From contig MU839106.1 in the NCBI GenBank assembly GCA_030685235.1, positions 399,864 to 463,863 of the forward strand: a DNA stretch of 64,000 nucleotides, read 5' to 3'. Position numbers and translations under genes: made by a program. Within the stretch, counting starts at the first letter, position 1. Each line of letters opens with the position of its first letter. The notes under the pieces are model-generated. The model saw only the letters and a list, made by a program, of their open reading frames with translations, had not been told where the DNA came from and searched no databases. Below, piece after piece: positions 10,816-22,504 of the stretch. This DNA is from Copromyces sp. CBS 386.78. Taxonomy: Eukaryota > Ascomycota > Sordariomycetes > Sordariales > Sordariaceae.

Positions 10816-11979
10816 TTATAACCTGTCGACCTTCAACTGATATAACCTCCTCTTGCGTATCTCGCTTTCCGATCCCTTCTTTGCATCCTCCAACAGCGCC
10901 TCCACATCCCGTTCCGTGTCCACGTACCGCCCGCTCAAAATATCTGCGTCCTTACCCATGGCGGCCAGCCGTACACAGATATCCGCAAACTCTTCGGCCC
11001 TAGTTTCTGGATTATCCCCCTTCTTCCCTGCATCTTTCATCCGTTCAACCATATACCTCACCCGCTCACTTTCCTGGTAACTCTTCTTATCAACACTATC
11101 CTCCCTCTTCAAGATGGCCGTCTCAATGTTCCCAGGGACCACGAAAAAGTTCCTGACTCCTCTACCGCCAACCTCCTTTTCCAATGTCTCGTGAAACTTC
11201 AACAAGCCCGTTTTCGAAACATTATACGCCGCCATGAACGGCACCGGCACCACCGCGTTCCTGCTCCCCACGCTGATAATACACCCGTCCCCGGCAGCCA
11301 GCATCCCAGGTAGGAACTGATATGTCAAAGCCACTGGCCCTGTCAGGTTCGTGGCCATGACTTTTGTCCAACTTTGCATTCCATGTCCTTCTGGCTGTTT
11401 GAGTTTCCCACCAACTGGCACAGTAGAGGTACTTCCCTCCCACTCTTTGTCCACCTCCCCTTCTTCAAACGAGGAGGAAAACGTCCCATCAGACTCTGCA
11501 GGAGAACCTGAACTTAGTGAACCACATGGTCGCTGGAACTCCATCGCCTCCACCCTCGCCACCCCCGCATTATTCACCAGCACCGCAACCGGCTGATTGA
11601 CCCAATCCCTTATATCTTTTTCGAGCTGGGCGAAGGAGGACGGACAGGTGACGTCGCAGATGAAGTCTCGGGCGCGGTCGCTGTCGGTCGATGCATCATG
11701 GGCGGAGAAAAAAGAAGCAGCGTTTATCAGCTCGGCGACGGTTTTAGTTTGACTGTCACTGGGGGGATCGGAGCCGACGGGACCGAGAGGATAGGAACTT
11801 GAACGCGATACGCAGGCTACGAAGCACCCGGCGCGGGCGAAGGCGAAGGCGAGAGAGCGGCCGATGCCGGAGCCGGCGCCGGTTATGAGGGCTGTTTTGC
11901 CGGAGAGCGGGAGGGGGTGGTTGGTGGGGAAGGTCCGGGTGTCGGTCATTGTTCCGTCCGGTTTTTTCGTGGTTTCCAT
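10816..11979 (-). CDS. short-chain dehydrogenase/reductase (SDR)
   Basis: A single-exon ORF of 387 residues. It has the cofactor motif T33-G-A-G-S-G-I-G40, the NNAG motif at 136-139, the catalytic serine in IISVGS (S239), and the YxxxK pair Y252/K256: a complete classical SDR active site. The Rossmann core is interrupted by an acidic, Ser-rich insert at about 150-205 not usual for a 250-residue classical SDR. The C-terminus (after about 275) is an extra helical, basic tail. It likely acts as an NAD(P)(H)-dependent oxidoreductase in the cytosol; the substrate is unknown. The ATG at 11979 gives a sensible start, and a second Met at residue 11 is possible. Confidence 0.92.
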   Translation of the reverse strand: METTKKPDGTMTDTRTFPTNHPLPLSGKTALITGAGSGIGRSLAFAFARAGCFVACVSRSSSYPLGPVGSDPPSDSQTKTVAELINAASFFSAHDASTDSDRARDFICDVTCPSSFAQLEKDIRDWVNQPVAVLVNNAGVARVEAMEFQRPCGSLSSGSPAESDGTFSSSFEEGEVDKEWEGSTSTVPVGGKLKQPEGHGMQSWTKVMATNLTGPVALTYQFLPGMLAAGDGCIISVGSRNAVVPVPFMAAYNVSKTGLLKFHETLEKEVGGRGVRNFFVVPGNIETAILKREDSVDKKSYQESERVRYMVERMKDAGKKGDNPETRAEEFADICVRLAAMGKDADILSGRYVDTERDVEALLEDAKKGSESEIRKRRLYQLKVDRL

Positions 11980-13553
11980 TACATAGTGTGCGATGGCGGT
12001 GAGAAGAGTAAAGTGGAAGGAAGGGAGAGGGAGAAGTGGAAGGAAGGGATTGACGGTGGCTCTTGCTGAGGGAGGAATGCTTTGCTAGGCTGTAAGAGCC
12101 TGCGGGGTAAGATACAACCAAACAGTTGTGCGCATGTAGGGAAGGTACGGATGCAGCTCTTCCTGCAGCTACCCGCCGGTGCATCTATCTGGCTTCAGCA
12201 CTGACTGCTGCTGCGTTGGTTTCACATCCCACAAGAAGGCCCTGTGAGTATAGATTTTTTTTGCCATCTCTATGGGCATTTGCTCTTGAAGTTGGATTAA
12301 TATACAGCTGTCACCGGCGGACGTCGGAACTAAGACCGGATAAAGGTGGGTCAGGATGCCGAGGTGGGCCCCGGAGCCGGAGTGGAGACACGGCAGCCCA
12401 CTTCCCTGATCAGGAAGGCAAAGTCGGAGTCGTGGGACAGTCGTAACTCGCGCCTCGGCATGCATCGAAGCGCACACATTGATAACAATTTCCACTTGAC
12501 CTGGCAACTGGAACACGAACTTGCAACTTTCATCCTCCAAGTGGTGACAACCTCCGAAAACGAGTACGGAAGATCAACACCCACCAGCGTTATCGTCGAC
12601 GATGACTGCCGAGTCTAATGAGCTGGCTCGACTCATCACATCCAGGAAAATGCTAGCCAGTCCTTGCAATCACCAGCACCGCCGCACCAATGCGGTTCGA
12701 TCGGTCCAACAGCGCCATTCTTAGCGTTGAGCCGCCGGCTGGCTGAATCTGACAGGCGCCCGCCGGCGATGGGCAAAAAAGTCAACATCGATAAATCGTC
12801 ATTAATTCTAGTTGCCCTCCAGGCCTCCAGCTGGGTGGACAAGGCCCATCAACCCTACCACTCAGCGGCCGAGAAACAGTGGGAAGCCAACCGAGGCGCC
12901 GTCCATCGCTGTGCTGCCCCGCGAGAGTGCGAGCCAATCAGAGCGCCGGAGGCCGCTTTTACACGCTGAGTGGCTTCGCTGCTCTTTGCCGCTCCGCCAG
13001 TGACGGTGGTCCCTACTGGTCAACAAATCCAAAAACGCACGCCAAAATGGGCGAAATGGTCTGGCCCTTGTTCACTCCGGTTCTGTACCTGCCCTTGACT
13101 GGACATTGAAATTTTTGCGGTGCGGCGGAGTCAGTGATATCGGGAGACTTGTCAGATCATGATGTAAACAATGGGCGGGTCCGTCAAGGTCCAGTGTTGT
13201 CTCCCGAACCGGATCCCGGAGCTCTGGTCGCACCCAAACACTTGGGGTTCAACCGATCGTTTATCTTTCCTAGCTTACCAGTCTGTTGGAATCTCTGTCC
13301 CATTCTTCTCTCTTTTTGTTTCTCTTTGCTTTTTGCCGGGCTGCCGGGCAGACAACCTTCATTTTAACTTTCCTGTCCAGTCTACCCTCTGTCTTTTCCA
13401 TGTTGATGTGAGAACACATGGACCGTGAAGACCTCTAAACAAGTTCACTCCTTTCCAACAAGGCCATTATGTTTCGTTACTAAGGAGTCCACTTAACCTC
13501 CAACTTCCGGGTACACATTCCGTCCACCACAAAACTCCATCGCCACCGTAACC
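11980..13553. other. divergent promoter region, no gene recognised
   Basis: About 1.6 kb between the leftward SDR and the rightward rhodopsin-fold gene. Several 60-140 codon ORFs on both strands show no family motif or plausible splicing. TCTTTTTGTTTCTCTTTGC-type pyrimidine tracts at 13300-13400 look like a fungal core promoter for the gene at 13554. Confidence 0.5.
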
Positions 13554-15360
13554 ATGGCTTCAGGTTGGACACTCAAAGACATGCCGGCCATGGTGCCGCC
13601 GGAGGGTCAGATGCCCAACTTTGTCAATCCGGAAACAATGCATCCTGTTGTCCTCGGGGTTGCCATTGGGACTATGGTGCTTATGGTCATAGCACTCGTC
13701 GTACGCATCTTCACAAAGGCTTTCCTTCTACGACAGGTCAAGATCGAGGACTACTCGGCCATCTTGGGCACGGTATGAACACCGGACTAGCACATGGCAA
13801 CCAGATACTAACTTGGACGCAGGCCGGTATCATCCTTTGGGAATCCATCTTCATCTATCAATCCAAGAATGGCTTCTCCCGTCATCTTTGGAACGTCCGC
13901 CTCGTCGACATCGAGAATCTCTCATATGTCAGTAGCCCTCTCGACACCGGGTCTTGGCCAACTCACTAACAATCCACAGTGGAACTACCTCGCCGAGATA
14001 TCCTACGCTTCCACCATGTTCCTCGCCAAATCATCAATTCTCTTCCAGTTCAAACGCATCTTCTGCCCCGGCTCCCGACGAGATCCCATCTGGTGGTGCA
14101 TCCACATCCTCCTGGTCCTTAACGCCGGCCATTCATTATCCGCCATCTTCACCTACACTTTCCAGTGCACGCCTCGCGAGAAGGCATGGAAGCCTTTGAT
14201 GGATGGTCATTGCATCAACATTGCAGCAGCGATTATCTTTGGAGGAGCAATGAACCTGTTTCTGGATCTGGGCATGTTGATCACCCCTATTTGGGCAATC
14301 TTTCGGTTGCAGTTGCCTACGAGGAGGAAGGTCGGCGTCTCGGCCGTGTTTGCTGTCGGCATCTTGTAGGTCTCACGACGAGGTTTTCTTTTCCATCCTT
14401 ATATGCTAACATGGTGACAATAGGACCTGCGCTATAGCAACCGTTGGCGTCGTCGTCCGCATTCCCCTCCTATCCGAACCCGATCTCACCTGGATCATCA
14501 CCAAAGTCGGCATCTGGACCATGATTGAATACTGCGGCACAATTCTCGTTGGTTGCATGCCTTCGTTTCCCCGCTTCTTTCTCTTCCTGCAGGGCAAGGA
14601 GCCATCCATTACCAACAATGCCACACGTGGCTCTTACACCACCCGATCGAGACCGAAGACGGCCGGAAGCATCAAGTCGAACGTGACAGGGAAGAGGCCA
14701 TGGACAGGACACAGTCACTCGATGAGCATGAGGACTGTGAACTCACACGCTTATAAGGACTCTAATGCGACGACAGCTGTGGGAGTTGCCAGCCCTCAAT
14801 CCCAGTCAGCAAAGAGGTTGATGTCCCCGACACAGAGCATTACCTCCAGCAACACCTTTGTCAGCCCGATTAGCCCAATGTCCCCGGTCTACGGGTCACC
14901 AATCAACAACTATAACAGTTACAACAACATGAGGAGGGATTCAGAGATGGGAATGGGCCTTCACGTAGGAGTAGGAATCGCCATCTCAACCGACCGTTAC
15001 GAAGAACCATTTTCCAGCCCGCCTCGCACACCGCGCAGGCCAAGCTACGGCCGCAACTACGGTGATCTGGAAAGTGGTTATGGAGGATACGGGCCAGGAC
15101 CAGGACCAGCCCTGACACGACCGCGACAAGCCAGTCACGGCACGATAAGGAGTAACAGGAGTGTGCAGTCGCAGACGCAGAGATATCACAGCAGGTGGAA
15201 CTCTTCGGTATCAGCCGTGTCGGATATGTCGGGGTCGTTTGGGAGTCGGTATGGGATTGGGACATATTATGAGGAGGAGAGCGGGGAGGATGATTGGTCG
15301 CCTTTGGATGGTCCAACGGGAGGAGGATATCCACCGGCAGTGGGTAGTGGGAGGATTTAA
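13554..15360 (+). CDS. rhodopsin-fold (Pth11-like) integral membrane protein
   Basis: Four exons: 13554-13772, 13823-13927, 13980-14365 and 14424-15360 (548 residues). Introns are 50, 52 and 58 nt. About seven hydrophobic segments lie in the first 300 residues, with the family landmarks ILWESIFIYQSKNGFSRHLW-type loop, LAKSSILFQFKRIF, the Cys before PREKAW, and DLGMLITPIWAIFRLQLPTR followed by KVGVSAVF. This is the fungal rhodopsin domain of Pth11-like receptors at the plasma membrane, tied in some fungi to surface sensing. The C-terminal 230 residues are a soluble tail rich in Ser, Gly, Tyr and Arg with many possible phosphorylation sites. It may be a G-protein-coupled sensor, but the ligand is unknown. 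Confidence 0.92.
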
Positions 15361-16142
15361 TGGTATGCTTGCGCTGGACGTGAGCTGCTAGGCTGGACTG
15401 CAAGAAAGAATGATAACAAGCCTTTCATTCGTTGTGTTGGTACTGCAAGTACCAAATTTGTGCATACTAGACGTCAGCATCACTTGCTTTCTCTCTTCTC
15501 TTCGAATATGATACCCTCCTTTTTTGGTCTTGAAGAAGTTTTGTCCATTGAATTATGCAATTGAACTTTTGGCTGACCGTATCTGACATTGGCAATGGAG
15601 GTTGGCAAGGACAAGGGGTCGGTTTTGGTGTCAAAGGTACAACGTAGCAGTTGGACACTCGAGTACAAAAGTATAACTAACTTGTTTATGGCCATCACAA
15701 CGTCGATAGTTGGAATTTGGACCTCTTGAAGCCTTTTGTATTTGTTTTTCAGGGATGATCAGGTTGCTGTATGTTTCAATTGCAACGAGGAAGTTGCCCG
15801 CGAAGTCACTGCTCATTCGGCAAGCGTGCACGTACCACCCGGCTCAAAATGCAGCTGCCTGGATGAACGCGTGTACCTGCAGGCAGGTACGGTACCCACG
15901 TACCTACCTCTCTCTACCTCCCATTCTCTTCCTGTCCTTGCAAAAGCATTCGGTCTCCTACCTTATTCAGCCATTCCAGATCTCCATTCAAAAATCCTCG
16001 CAGTCGCAGAAGCCCGGCATCCCAAGCCAATACATGTAGCCTCATCGCTACCTCCATCCTAACGTCCGAACATCGCGAACATCGTCGCGAGCCATCACCG
16101 CCCAATCTCCACTCCCGAGCTGTCACGTCGTGCACAGCAGCC
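15361..16142. other. intergenic, nothing recognised
   Basis: Holds the 3' flank of the rhodopsin-fold gene and the promoter of the small membrane protein. Short imperfect palindromes around 15870-15910 (ACCTGCAGGCAGGT) are the only visible structure. Confidence 0.5.
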
Positions 16143-16637
16143 ATGGCAGACATAGACGACCTCTCCCAAGAAGAACTCCTCTGCTTCAAACCCGCCCACG
16201 AGATCTACGATACCTACTGTCGAGCCGGCCGCGACTATGACTTGGTAGTCGCTGTGACGAAAGTCATTATCGTCATTTTAGTCTTCGTCGTGATTGGGAT
16301 TTTTCTTTGGGTGAATACGAGGGGTTGGGACCTCCCTCGGAAGAGGCGCGAGAGTGATGTTGAAGGGCAGGCGTACAGCGACACCGAAAAGAGGCGGGGG
16401 CATGGGAAGGATATTCGCTCAGGAAGGGATACCGTTGAAGGGTTCGTGGAGGAGATTCGCAACTTGGCGGTGGAAGGGAAGATATCGTGGGAGACATATA
16501 CCGTTGTGGAAAGGGTTCGGAAGGAGCGGGAGGAGGGTGCTGAGGGAGGGGTTAGCGATGGTGGATGTAAGAAAATCTTGACCAATACGGCAGAAAAGGC
16601 ACAGCGAGGAGGGAGAAATCAGGACATAAAGACGTAG
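16143..16637 (+). CDS. small single-pass membrane protein, unknown
   Basis: A single-exon ORF of 164 residues. An acidic N-terminus (about 33 residues with two Cys) is followed by a strong hydrophobic segment at about 35-57 (VVAVTKVIIVILVFVVIGIF) and then WVNTRGWDLPRKRR. The basic stop-transfer stretch right after the segment suggests the C-terminus faces the cytosol. The remaining 100 residues are hydrophilic and partly helical. No family is recognised. The ATG sits in a good context after a CA-rich leader, and the protein-like composition makes coding more likely than not. Confidence 0.62.
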   Translation: MADIDDLSQEELLCFKPAHEIYDTYCRAGRDYDLVVAVTKVIIVILVFVVIGIFLWVNTRGWDLPRKRRESDVEGQAYSDTEKRRGHGKDIRSGRDTVEGFVEEIRNLAVEGKISWETYTVVERVRKEREEGAEGGVSDGGCKKILTNTAEKAQRGGRNQDIKT

Positions 16638-17410
16638 GAAGTGGGAAGGGACTTGCGGAGGGAGGTAGTCGTTCCGTTATATTCCATTGATGGTATTACG
16701 CAGCAGCAGGTTCGCCTTCGCCAATTCCATCCCCAGCTTCATGTCACAGGTCATGTCTTGCTGAATTTCTGACTGGGGGCCTTAGATATAATGAACACTA
16801 CGACAACACTTGGACCGAGGACCTGGAGAGACAGCCGCTGATGGAGAAGATAGACCTCTATGGACGCTGAAATAGGTTATCTTGGGTAGGGAGAGATATG
16901 CGAGGAGAACATTATTGATATGCCCCCGCCCGGTTCCGCCCAAGGATTGAAACCAAGTACACCAAGAGGTGCTCGACTCGTAGTTCAAATATGTTGGTCC
17001 ACGCGGATTGCAGTCCCTTGAGTCTGACATACAGCTGCCAGCTCGACCTGAGGTACCAAAAAGACCTTCCTTGACCCGAAGCATGGAAAGGATGGTAAAG
17101 TCTACAAGCCGAGAGGGGCCGTCGTAGACTTCACCTTCCTCGAGTTCATACTCGTTGTCGACTCCCTGTTGCATCGCCGTAACTCTCCGGTCCTCGAGGA
17201 TTATCCCGAGACACGAACGGAATTGTCTCAGGGTTGTAAGGGTTTCGGAAGACTACCATATAGGTAGCCTCGCTCTTTTGCTTTAGGCAAAGCATCGTCT
17301 TCGTTCGTACTGTCAATGAGGCTTGTGACGGTCTCGTTCCTGATGTCAGTCGGAATAAGTTCGACTTTCCATCGGGTTATTCTGGGAGAGTTTCCGACGG
17401 ATCAACAGGA
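16638..17410. other. no confident gene
   Basis: A minus-strand ORF at 17174-16782 has a plausible acidic start (NEYELEEGEVYDGPSRLVDF) but loses protein-like character after about 45 codons. It could be a first exon or a relic. Nothing else is supported. Confidence 0.35.
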
Positions 17411-17890
17411 ATGATGACCTTCACAGAGTACAAAAAGGCGATTCGCGCGGCCGGCACAAATGGCCTCAACACCATGTTAAACGACCTCGCAGCAAAGCCG
17501 GACGTCCATACCGCCCAGGCAACCCTGGCGGTCTACCAATACAAGCGAGAGCATGCCGGGCACAAAACTTGGATGGACGAGGTCAAAGCCACCCACATCG
17601 TCGAAATGCTGGACGCGCACGGCAGCCGTTGCTACCACCCAACCCGAGGCACAGGCTTCGCGGAGTGGGACGACGGAATCTGCGCCCAACAGAAGAGCGA
17701 GGCCGACAAAGTCAACGTTCGTGGTCATCGATGGAGGAGACAGCTCTCTTTCAAGTTAGTCCGGCGACGCGGCGAGATCTCCAACGGCATACTCAAGTTT
17801 TTGTCATTGAGGGAGTGGTGGTCAACACGGAACGTTGCCCAACAGCGTCCTTGGTGCCATCTAGTAATGGAAGTGTGGCCTGGGTTATAG
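17411..17890 (+). CDS. possible hypothetical protein or gene fragment
   Basis: A 159-codon ORF whose first 100 codons look protein-like: an amphipathic helical stretch (MTFTEYKKAIRAAG ... TLAVYQYKREHAG) then WMDEVKATHIVEML. The rest is basic and low in order, suggesting a missed splice site near codon 100 or a broken gene. No family is recognised. It lies in a region with other decayed coding fragments. Confidence 0.3.
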   Translation: MMTFTEYKKAIRAAGTNGLNTMLNDLAAKPDVHTAQATLAVYQYKREHAGHKTWMDEVKATHIVEMLDAHGSRCYHPTRGTGFAEWDDGICAQQKSEADKVNVRGHRWRRQLSFKLVRRRGEISNGILKFLSLREWWSTRNVAQQRPWCHLVMEVWPGL

Positions 17891-19064
17891 ATGTCTGGGT
17901 AGAAGAAGAAGACCCTGGCGGCCTGAGGTATTCGAACAGTGTGCGCATGTCTAGACGCGGCGCCAGATCGGCACACCGACTTCCCCCAGTGTTGGCAAGG
18001 TCTTTGCTGCCCTTGCGGTCCAGCTTTATACCGGCAAAGTTGTTGTAGAAATTGGTGCCGACGAGGAAGGTATTCCGAACAAACATTATCTTGGCCATCT
18101 GGTCTATACGGCCAAATTTCTTCAGTTCCTCCTCTGTAGGGACGTACGTACGGCTACCGAATTACAGCGTTCCTCGCGGACGATTCAGGCAATAGCCAGT
18201 GCCAGGCCTCTCTAGTATAGTCATTGGGGCGGATTGGTTGAATTGGGAATGAAGATTGACCGAAAAAGAACCCTTAGGGGACTAGTGCTGGGAGCCTGCT
18301 GCTGGTGATGGCTGGAGGAGGCAGAGAGACCGGGCCCTCTTTGCGTTTCTTGGTTGTGTGTGTTGGAAGGAGGAAATGGGTTTTGAAGAGGATGTAGATA
18401 CATTCCGCCTTGAACTAGTAAAAAGAATCATCTGATCTTCAAGTGAAATGTTTGAGCTATTCAAGCATTCCCAGGAGATATCATCCAGAATTTGACAAAC
18501 ATATCCATTGATCTGACGCGTCTCGGGGATATATTTCATCGCCTCTTTTAATATCGGCCGAAAACTTGCTTTTGCTATTGCGTGCGCTCTAAGCCCGGCG
18601 TCGCTTGTTTCGGCTGCGCGAAGGTGCGCCGCGCCTACGCCCCCTCGCCTAGGTACTTGATCGAGGCTGTCCGCGCCTAGGATGCGCTGCCCGCCTACGA
18701 GCAAGAGGGGACCGCCACCACCTCCGCTACTGGTACCACGTACCACAAACTTTCGTCCCGGGCGCGCAAGTGCCAGCAGGCCAAGACTGCGGCCCGCCAG
18801 CTGTCCGAGAACGTCGCGGTCCTCCGTGCCGCCGGACTCACCAACGTCTCTCAGTAAGTGTAAACACGTCGGCCGGGTGGTCTGGAGCGGCCAAACGGTC
18901 TTGGTCTTCTGGCGCTTGGCAGCGAGGACGGCCTTCGTTGGACGTTACGGTCTCCTTAGTATTGGAAGGTAAGCTATAGAGAAAAGGGAATACGGACAAA
19001 TGAGGCTGGCAACTTGGTGCCGCACTCTCAATAGCGCTTCGGCAATGCGCGTTGACTTATCTTC
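17891..19064. other. gene-poor stretch with coding-like debris
   Basis: The plus strand at 18678-18856 reads through about 60 codons of sensible sequence (AYEQEGTATTSATGTTYHKL ... LTNVSQ) to a stop but has no supported start. A minus-strand frame at 18098-17793 is also coding-like. These may be fragments of dead genes or transposons; none can be assigned. Confidence 0.35.
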
Positions 19065-19915
19065 CTAAGAAAATTCATTCGTGGTAGCCGAGTTTTCGAG
19101 TTCGCCTAAGATTCTCCCCTGTACATCGTCGTCCTTGTCGGCAGCGGCTTCTAAGGTGAGCTCGTCCGTGGCGTCTAACGAGAAGCCGTCGAGCACGTCA
19201 TCGAACTCTCCTCCTTTTCTCGCGCTCTTCGGCAGCTTTTGAGTTCTTGGCAGTGTTCTCCTTGGCCCGTTTCCTTCTTGCCGCATTGTATGCCTCCAGT
19301 TCTTTGCCCGTCAGGTCGGTAATCCCTTGGGGACGTTCCATGAGGGCCGAGTGCGAACAGAGAGGGAGCCAAGACACAGCATCCCTTTTCCACGGAAGGA
19401 AACTTCCCCACACATCGTCCAGATCTTGACGAAGGCAGGCGTGAAAAAGGGCGGTAAAAACCGCCTCAACGGCGAGGAAGCGGACACGGGCGATGGACAT
19501 GAGGGTGTCGGAGGGGTGGGGACTCCAGCAGTCAACAATTGAGAGAGATGTCCGGGCTCGAAAAATGAGGTCACGATGGCATCCAATTGGAGAGCAGGGG
19601 CTCGATGGACGGGTAGGTCTAGGTGCTCGTTGAGCGTAGGAGGCTCAGGTGTTAGGATGAGATCTTCAAGCCCGTCGGCGAATTGTAGTGCTGAAGATTC
19701 AACCGCTTCCCACAGCGATAATCTGGTGGGAAGGACTTTTTTGACAGGACCAGGACGGTTAGCGAATGTCAGATCGTATGCGTCAAACGTGTGGGTCAGC
19801 ATACGGATGCAGACTTGTAGTAGGGAATGATACATTTTGGGGATATCCCAAGCCTTAAGGGATTTACCAATCGCCTTAACATTCTCTTTAAACCGGTCAC
19901 CGAATTCCCATACGT
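19065..19915 (-). pseudogene. frameshifted coding relic of unknown family
   Basis: On the minus strand a coherent protein can be followed only by changing frame. It runs from about 19915 (WEFGDRFKENVKAIG) through the ATG-bearing frame (MYHSLLQVCIRMLTH, DAYDLTFANR) to about 19545. It then shifts to another frame (DCWSPHPSDTLMSIARVRFL, RQDLDDVWGSFLPWKRD) to about 19205, and shifts again to end in EFDDVLDGFSLDATDELTLE and a TAG at 19067. The first shift falls in a CTCTCTC run and the second in AGGAGGAG, both slippage-prone. No intron explains either change. The family is not recognised. It is either a pseudogene or a transposon relic, or the assembly has two indels. Confidence 0.45.
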
Positions 19916-22496
19916 TTTGCTAGATCGTCCGCGTTTGGGAGGCCGGAGAGTCTGGTCACCCCTCCGCCCGGGTTGATTCCGATGGTGAATCTGGTGTCAT
20001 GCGAATGGTGGGGCTCGGTTTGGAATACACCGTTGTTCGTTGGTGTCGCTCACCCCAAGCCTCTTCCTCCTTGATTTACGCCTCGTGGCCCCTCTCGAGT
20101 CCCACTGATCGCTCAAGAGGCGGCTCCAGTGATTCCAAACAAAAACTCCGGTCTCAGGCAGCCTGTCGGTGTTGGATGCCCTGGTTTGATCCCCTCCGGC
20201 ACCCTCCCCGGCTGTACTGGTCCCGGCCGTCGTCTCTCGGGTTAACTTGTGACAGCTGATGGTGAATACCACATGCACATACCATGTTATTCTCGATCAT
20301 GTCTCCGAATTATACGATGCTGATTGAACGGTTGGCTCTCGGAGAAGGGGTAGTCGAACGGGTAGCGGAATGGCGCTGGGTCTGGGAGCTCTGCCTTCCG
20401 ACGTGGACGTCCAGGACTGCTCGGCCTTTTTGACGCCCGGTGTTTCTCACACAACCCAAGAACCCTCGTCTTCTTATCCTCCTCATCCCCAAAGAACTCT
20501 GGGCAGTTCATATACTCCTTTCCTTAAAGTTGATGTTGACCACGGTGTCGAGATGCGTACAATGGTACGCTGAGCACGGAAATCACTCGGTTCTCCGCTG
20601 ATCCCAGTACACATTTGCATTCGGGGTGGCGTTCGAATTTCGTTGAGTGCGAGGCTTCCGGTCTACGATGCCTTGGGAACGTTGGTGATACGGGAAGAGC
20701 TCGGAGAGGTAAGTGTATGCGAGAGAACCCCAGCCTCATGGTTGCAAAGACGGAGGTATCGGTCGTTGAAGGCTGTTACTTTCCAGGCTGATCGCAAGGG
20801 CGCTGAAGTTCTTCTGGAAAGTGGTGGTAGGTAGGGAGTCGGGTTCCATTGCATAGGATCTCTATAGCTGGTGGTGACGAGGTGCGGACTGGAGAGAAGG
20901 AGCTGAGCAACCTCAAACGGCCCAAGCTGCACATATATGCAATCTACCATCTCGACGTCGACGATCTCTCCGCGTGCTCACTCAAACCTTCACCCATTCC
21001 AGAATCCCAATCCGAGCGGCGTGCCGAATCTGATGTAATGGTTGATGTAGGTCCACAGCCAGCTCCTGGGGGTCGAACATAGAAGGTGTAATCGTCATCG
21101 TACGCCCAGCCTTCAGAACAGCGCTGAGAAGCTCAGGCAGGCATAACATTCCTGATTTTGCCGCTGAGAGGAATGGTGGAAGAATGTCGAGTCGGTGACC
21201 GGGACCGTTCTACGGGCAACATGAAGTGCTTCGATATCGGCATCGCCCTGAGATCAATATTCGCACAGGCTCGAAGTCCACGCTTCAAAGTTGTGGCGGC
21301 CAGTTAGCAGCGCCAGACTAGACAGAATGTGATGGTGTACCTTATGTTCTGTATGTTCTGCTGGGGGGCAGCCATTGTCGCTTCGCCGCTTGGCTGATGC
21401 TTGCTTGCTTTGAGGGAGTGGTATAGTTACTCGTCTGGGCTAGAAACGCCTTCAGACCCCATCCGCAGACCGGAAAGGGTCTGGGGACGATTCTAGTCCT
21501 AACGAGTAGTAATGAGGCTGAGTCTTGGCGAGAAAAAATGAGGAGTCAAGAGTGGTCTGTGCGCGGTTAGTCATCCCTAACAATTATCGCTGAAAGATGA
21601 CGTCCTTCTGAACAAGCGCCATCCAATCGATTTGTGTGTTCAAGTCTCAGTTGAGGACTCACAAAGAGACATCACGTTGTGGAAGATGGTCTCGACCTGA
21701 CATTTCCACGTGTTTGGGTGAGACCAGCTGGCTTCTGTCATGTAATCCCCAACTTTAGCGACAACTAATCAATTCTCACCTCGTTATCAGCTAGAAGCTT
21801 TCATGGGTGGCCTGGCTTCTTTTTCGAAATGCGATCAACAATGGCCTTCCTGAGGCTCCCAGTGCCTGCGCTGGCTGCCACGGCACTGTGTGGAAACCGC
21901 CATCTCAACATCAGTTGCCCTATCTGTCGTCATCCTTGGAGATCTCTGTGCGGCGATACTCGGTTGAGATGGTTCAGATCGACCTTTGGCACCAGACGGC
22001 ACCCTCTGAATGGATTCCCTTGTCAGCGGTAGATCAGGGGTTCGCGTATGCGGCTCGCGTGGTTGGTCAGGGCCCGATCACGACGACCTGGAGAAAAGCA
22101 AAGTGAATCGGATATAAACCTGGACGGCTCCCCAGGCTGTGCTCGGCTCGAGTCCACGGCCAATCTGAGCAGGAGATTGTTCGACATTTGGACATGTTGG
22201 ACATGGTGATGATGTCTTTGTCCAAAACACATGAACGCCTCTCCTCTCCTCTCCCACCTCCCACCGCCTCGACCGCCTCACCTGCCAGGAGAGTAAAAGT
22301 GTATAAAAGTCACTTCCCTTTCGGTGTGTCCCTTTGCCTGCTACAACGGCAGCAGTCACCGTATATTGTTTCTTTACTTTGGGCTGGCAAAGCGGATAAA
22401 TTGGGACCCGGGCATTTGCTTTGCTCGTTGCCTTTGGTTGCTTTTGGTTGTCTTTTCGGTGGATGCCCTAAATCCTACGAGCCCAGGTTAGCGTTT
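19916..22496. other. gene-poor stretch, no gene recognised
   Basis: Short ORFs on both strands only. The minus-strand ORF 20950-20663 (95 codons) is the most protein-like but cannot be extended or assigned. No inverted repeats were seen before the MITE at 22505. Confidence 0.4.
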
Positions 22497-22504
22497 CGGT
22501 GAAA

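Noticed and set aside
18282..18746. Minus-strand 154-codon ORF
   Set aside because: Gly/Arg-rich start and no motif; it overlaps a more protein-like plus-strand reading.
20663..20950. Minus-strand 95-codon ORF as a conserved enzyme fragment
   Set aside because: A few aromatic-rich stretches looked familiar, but no complete motif could be confirmed.
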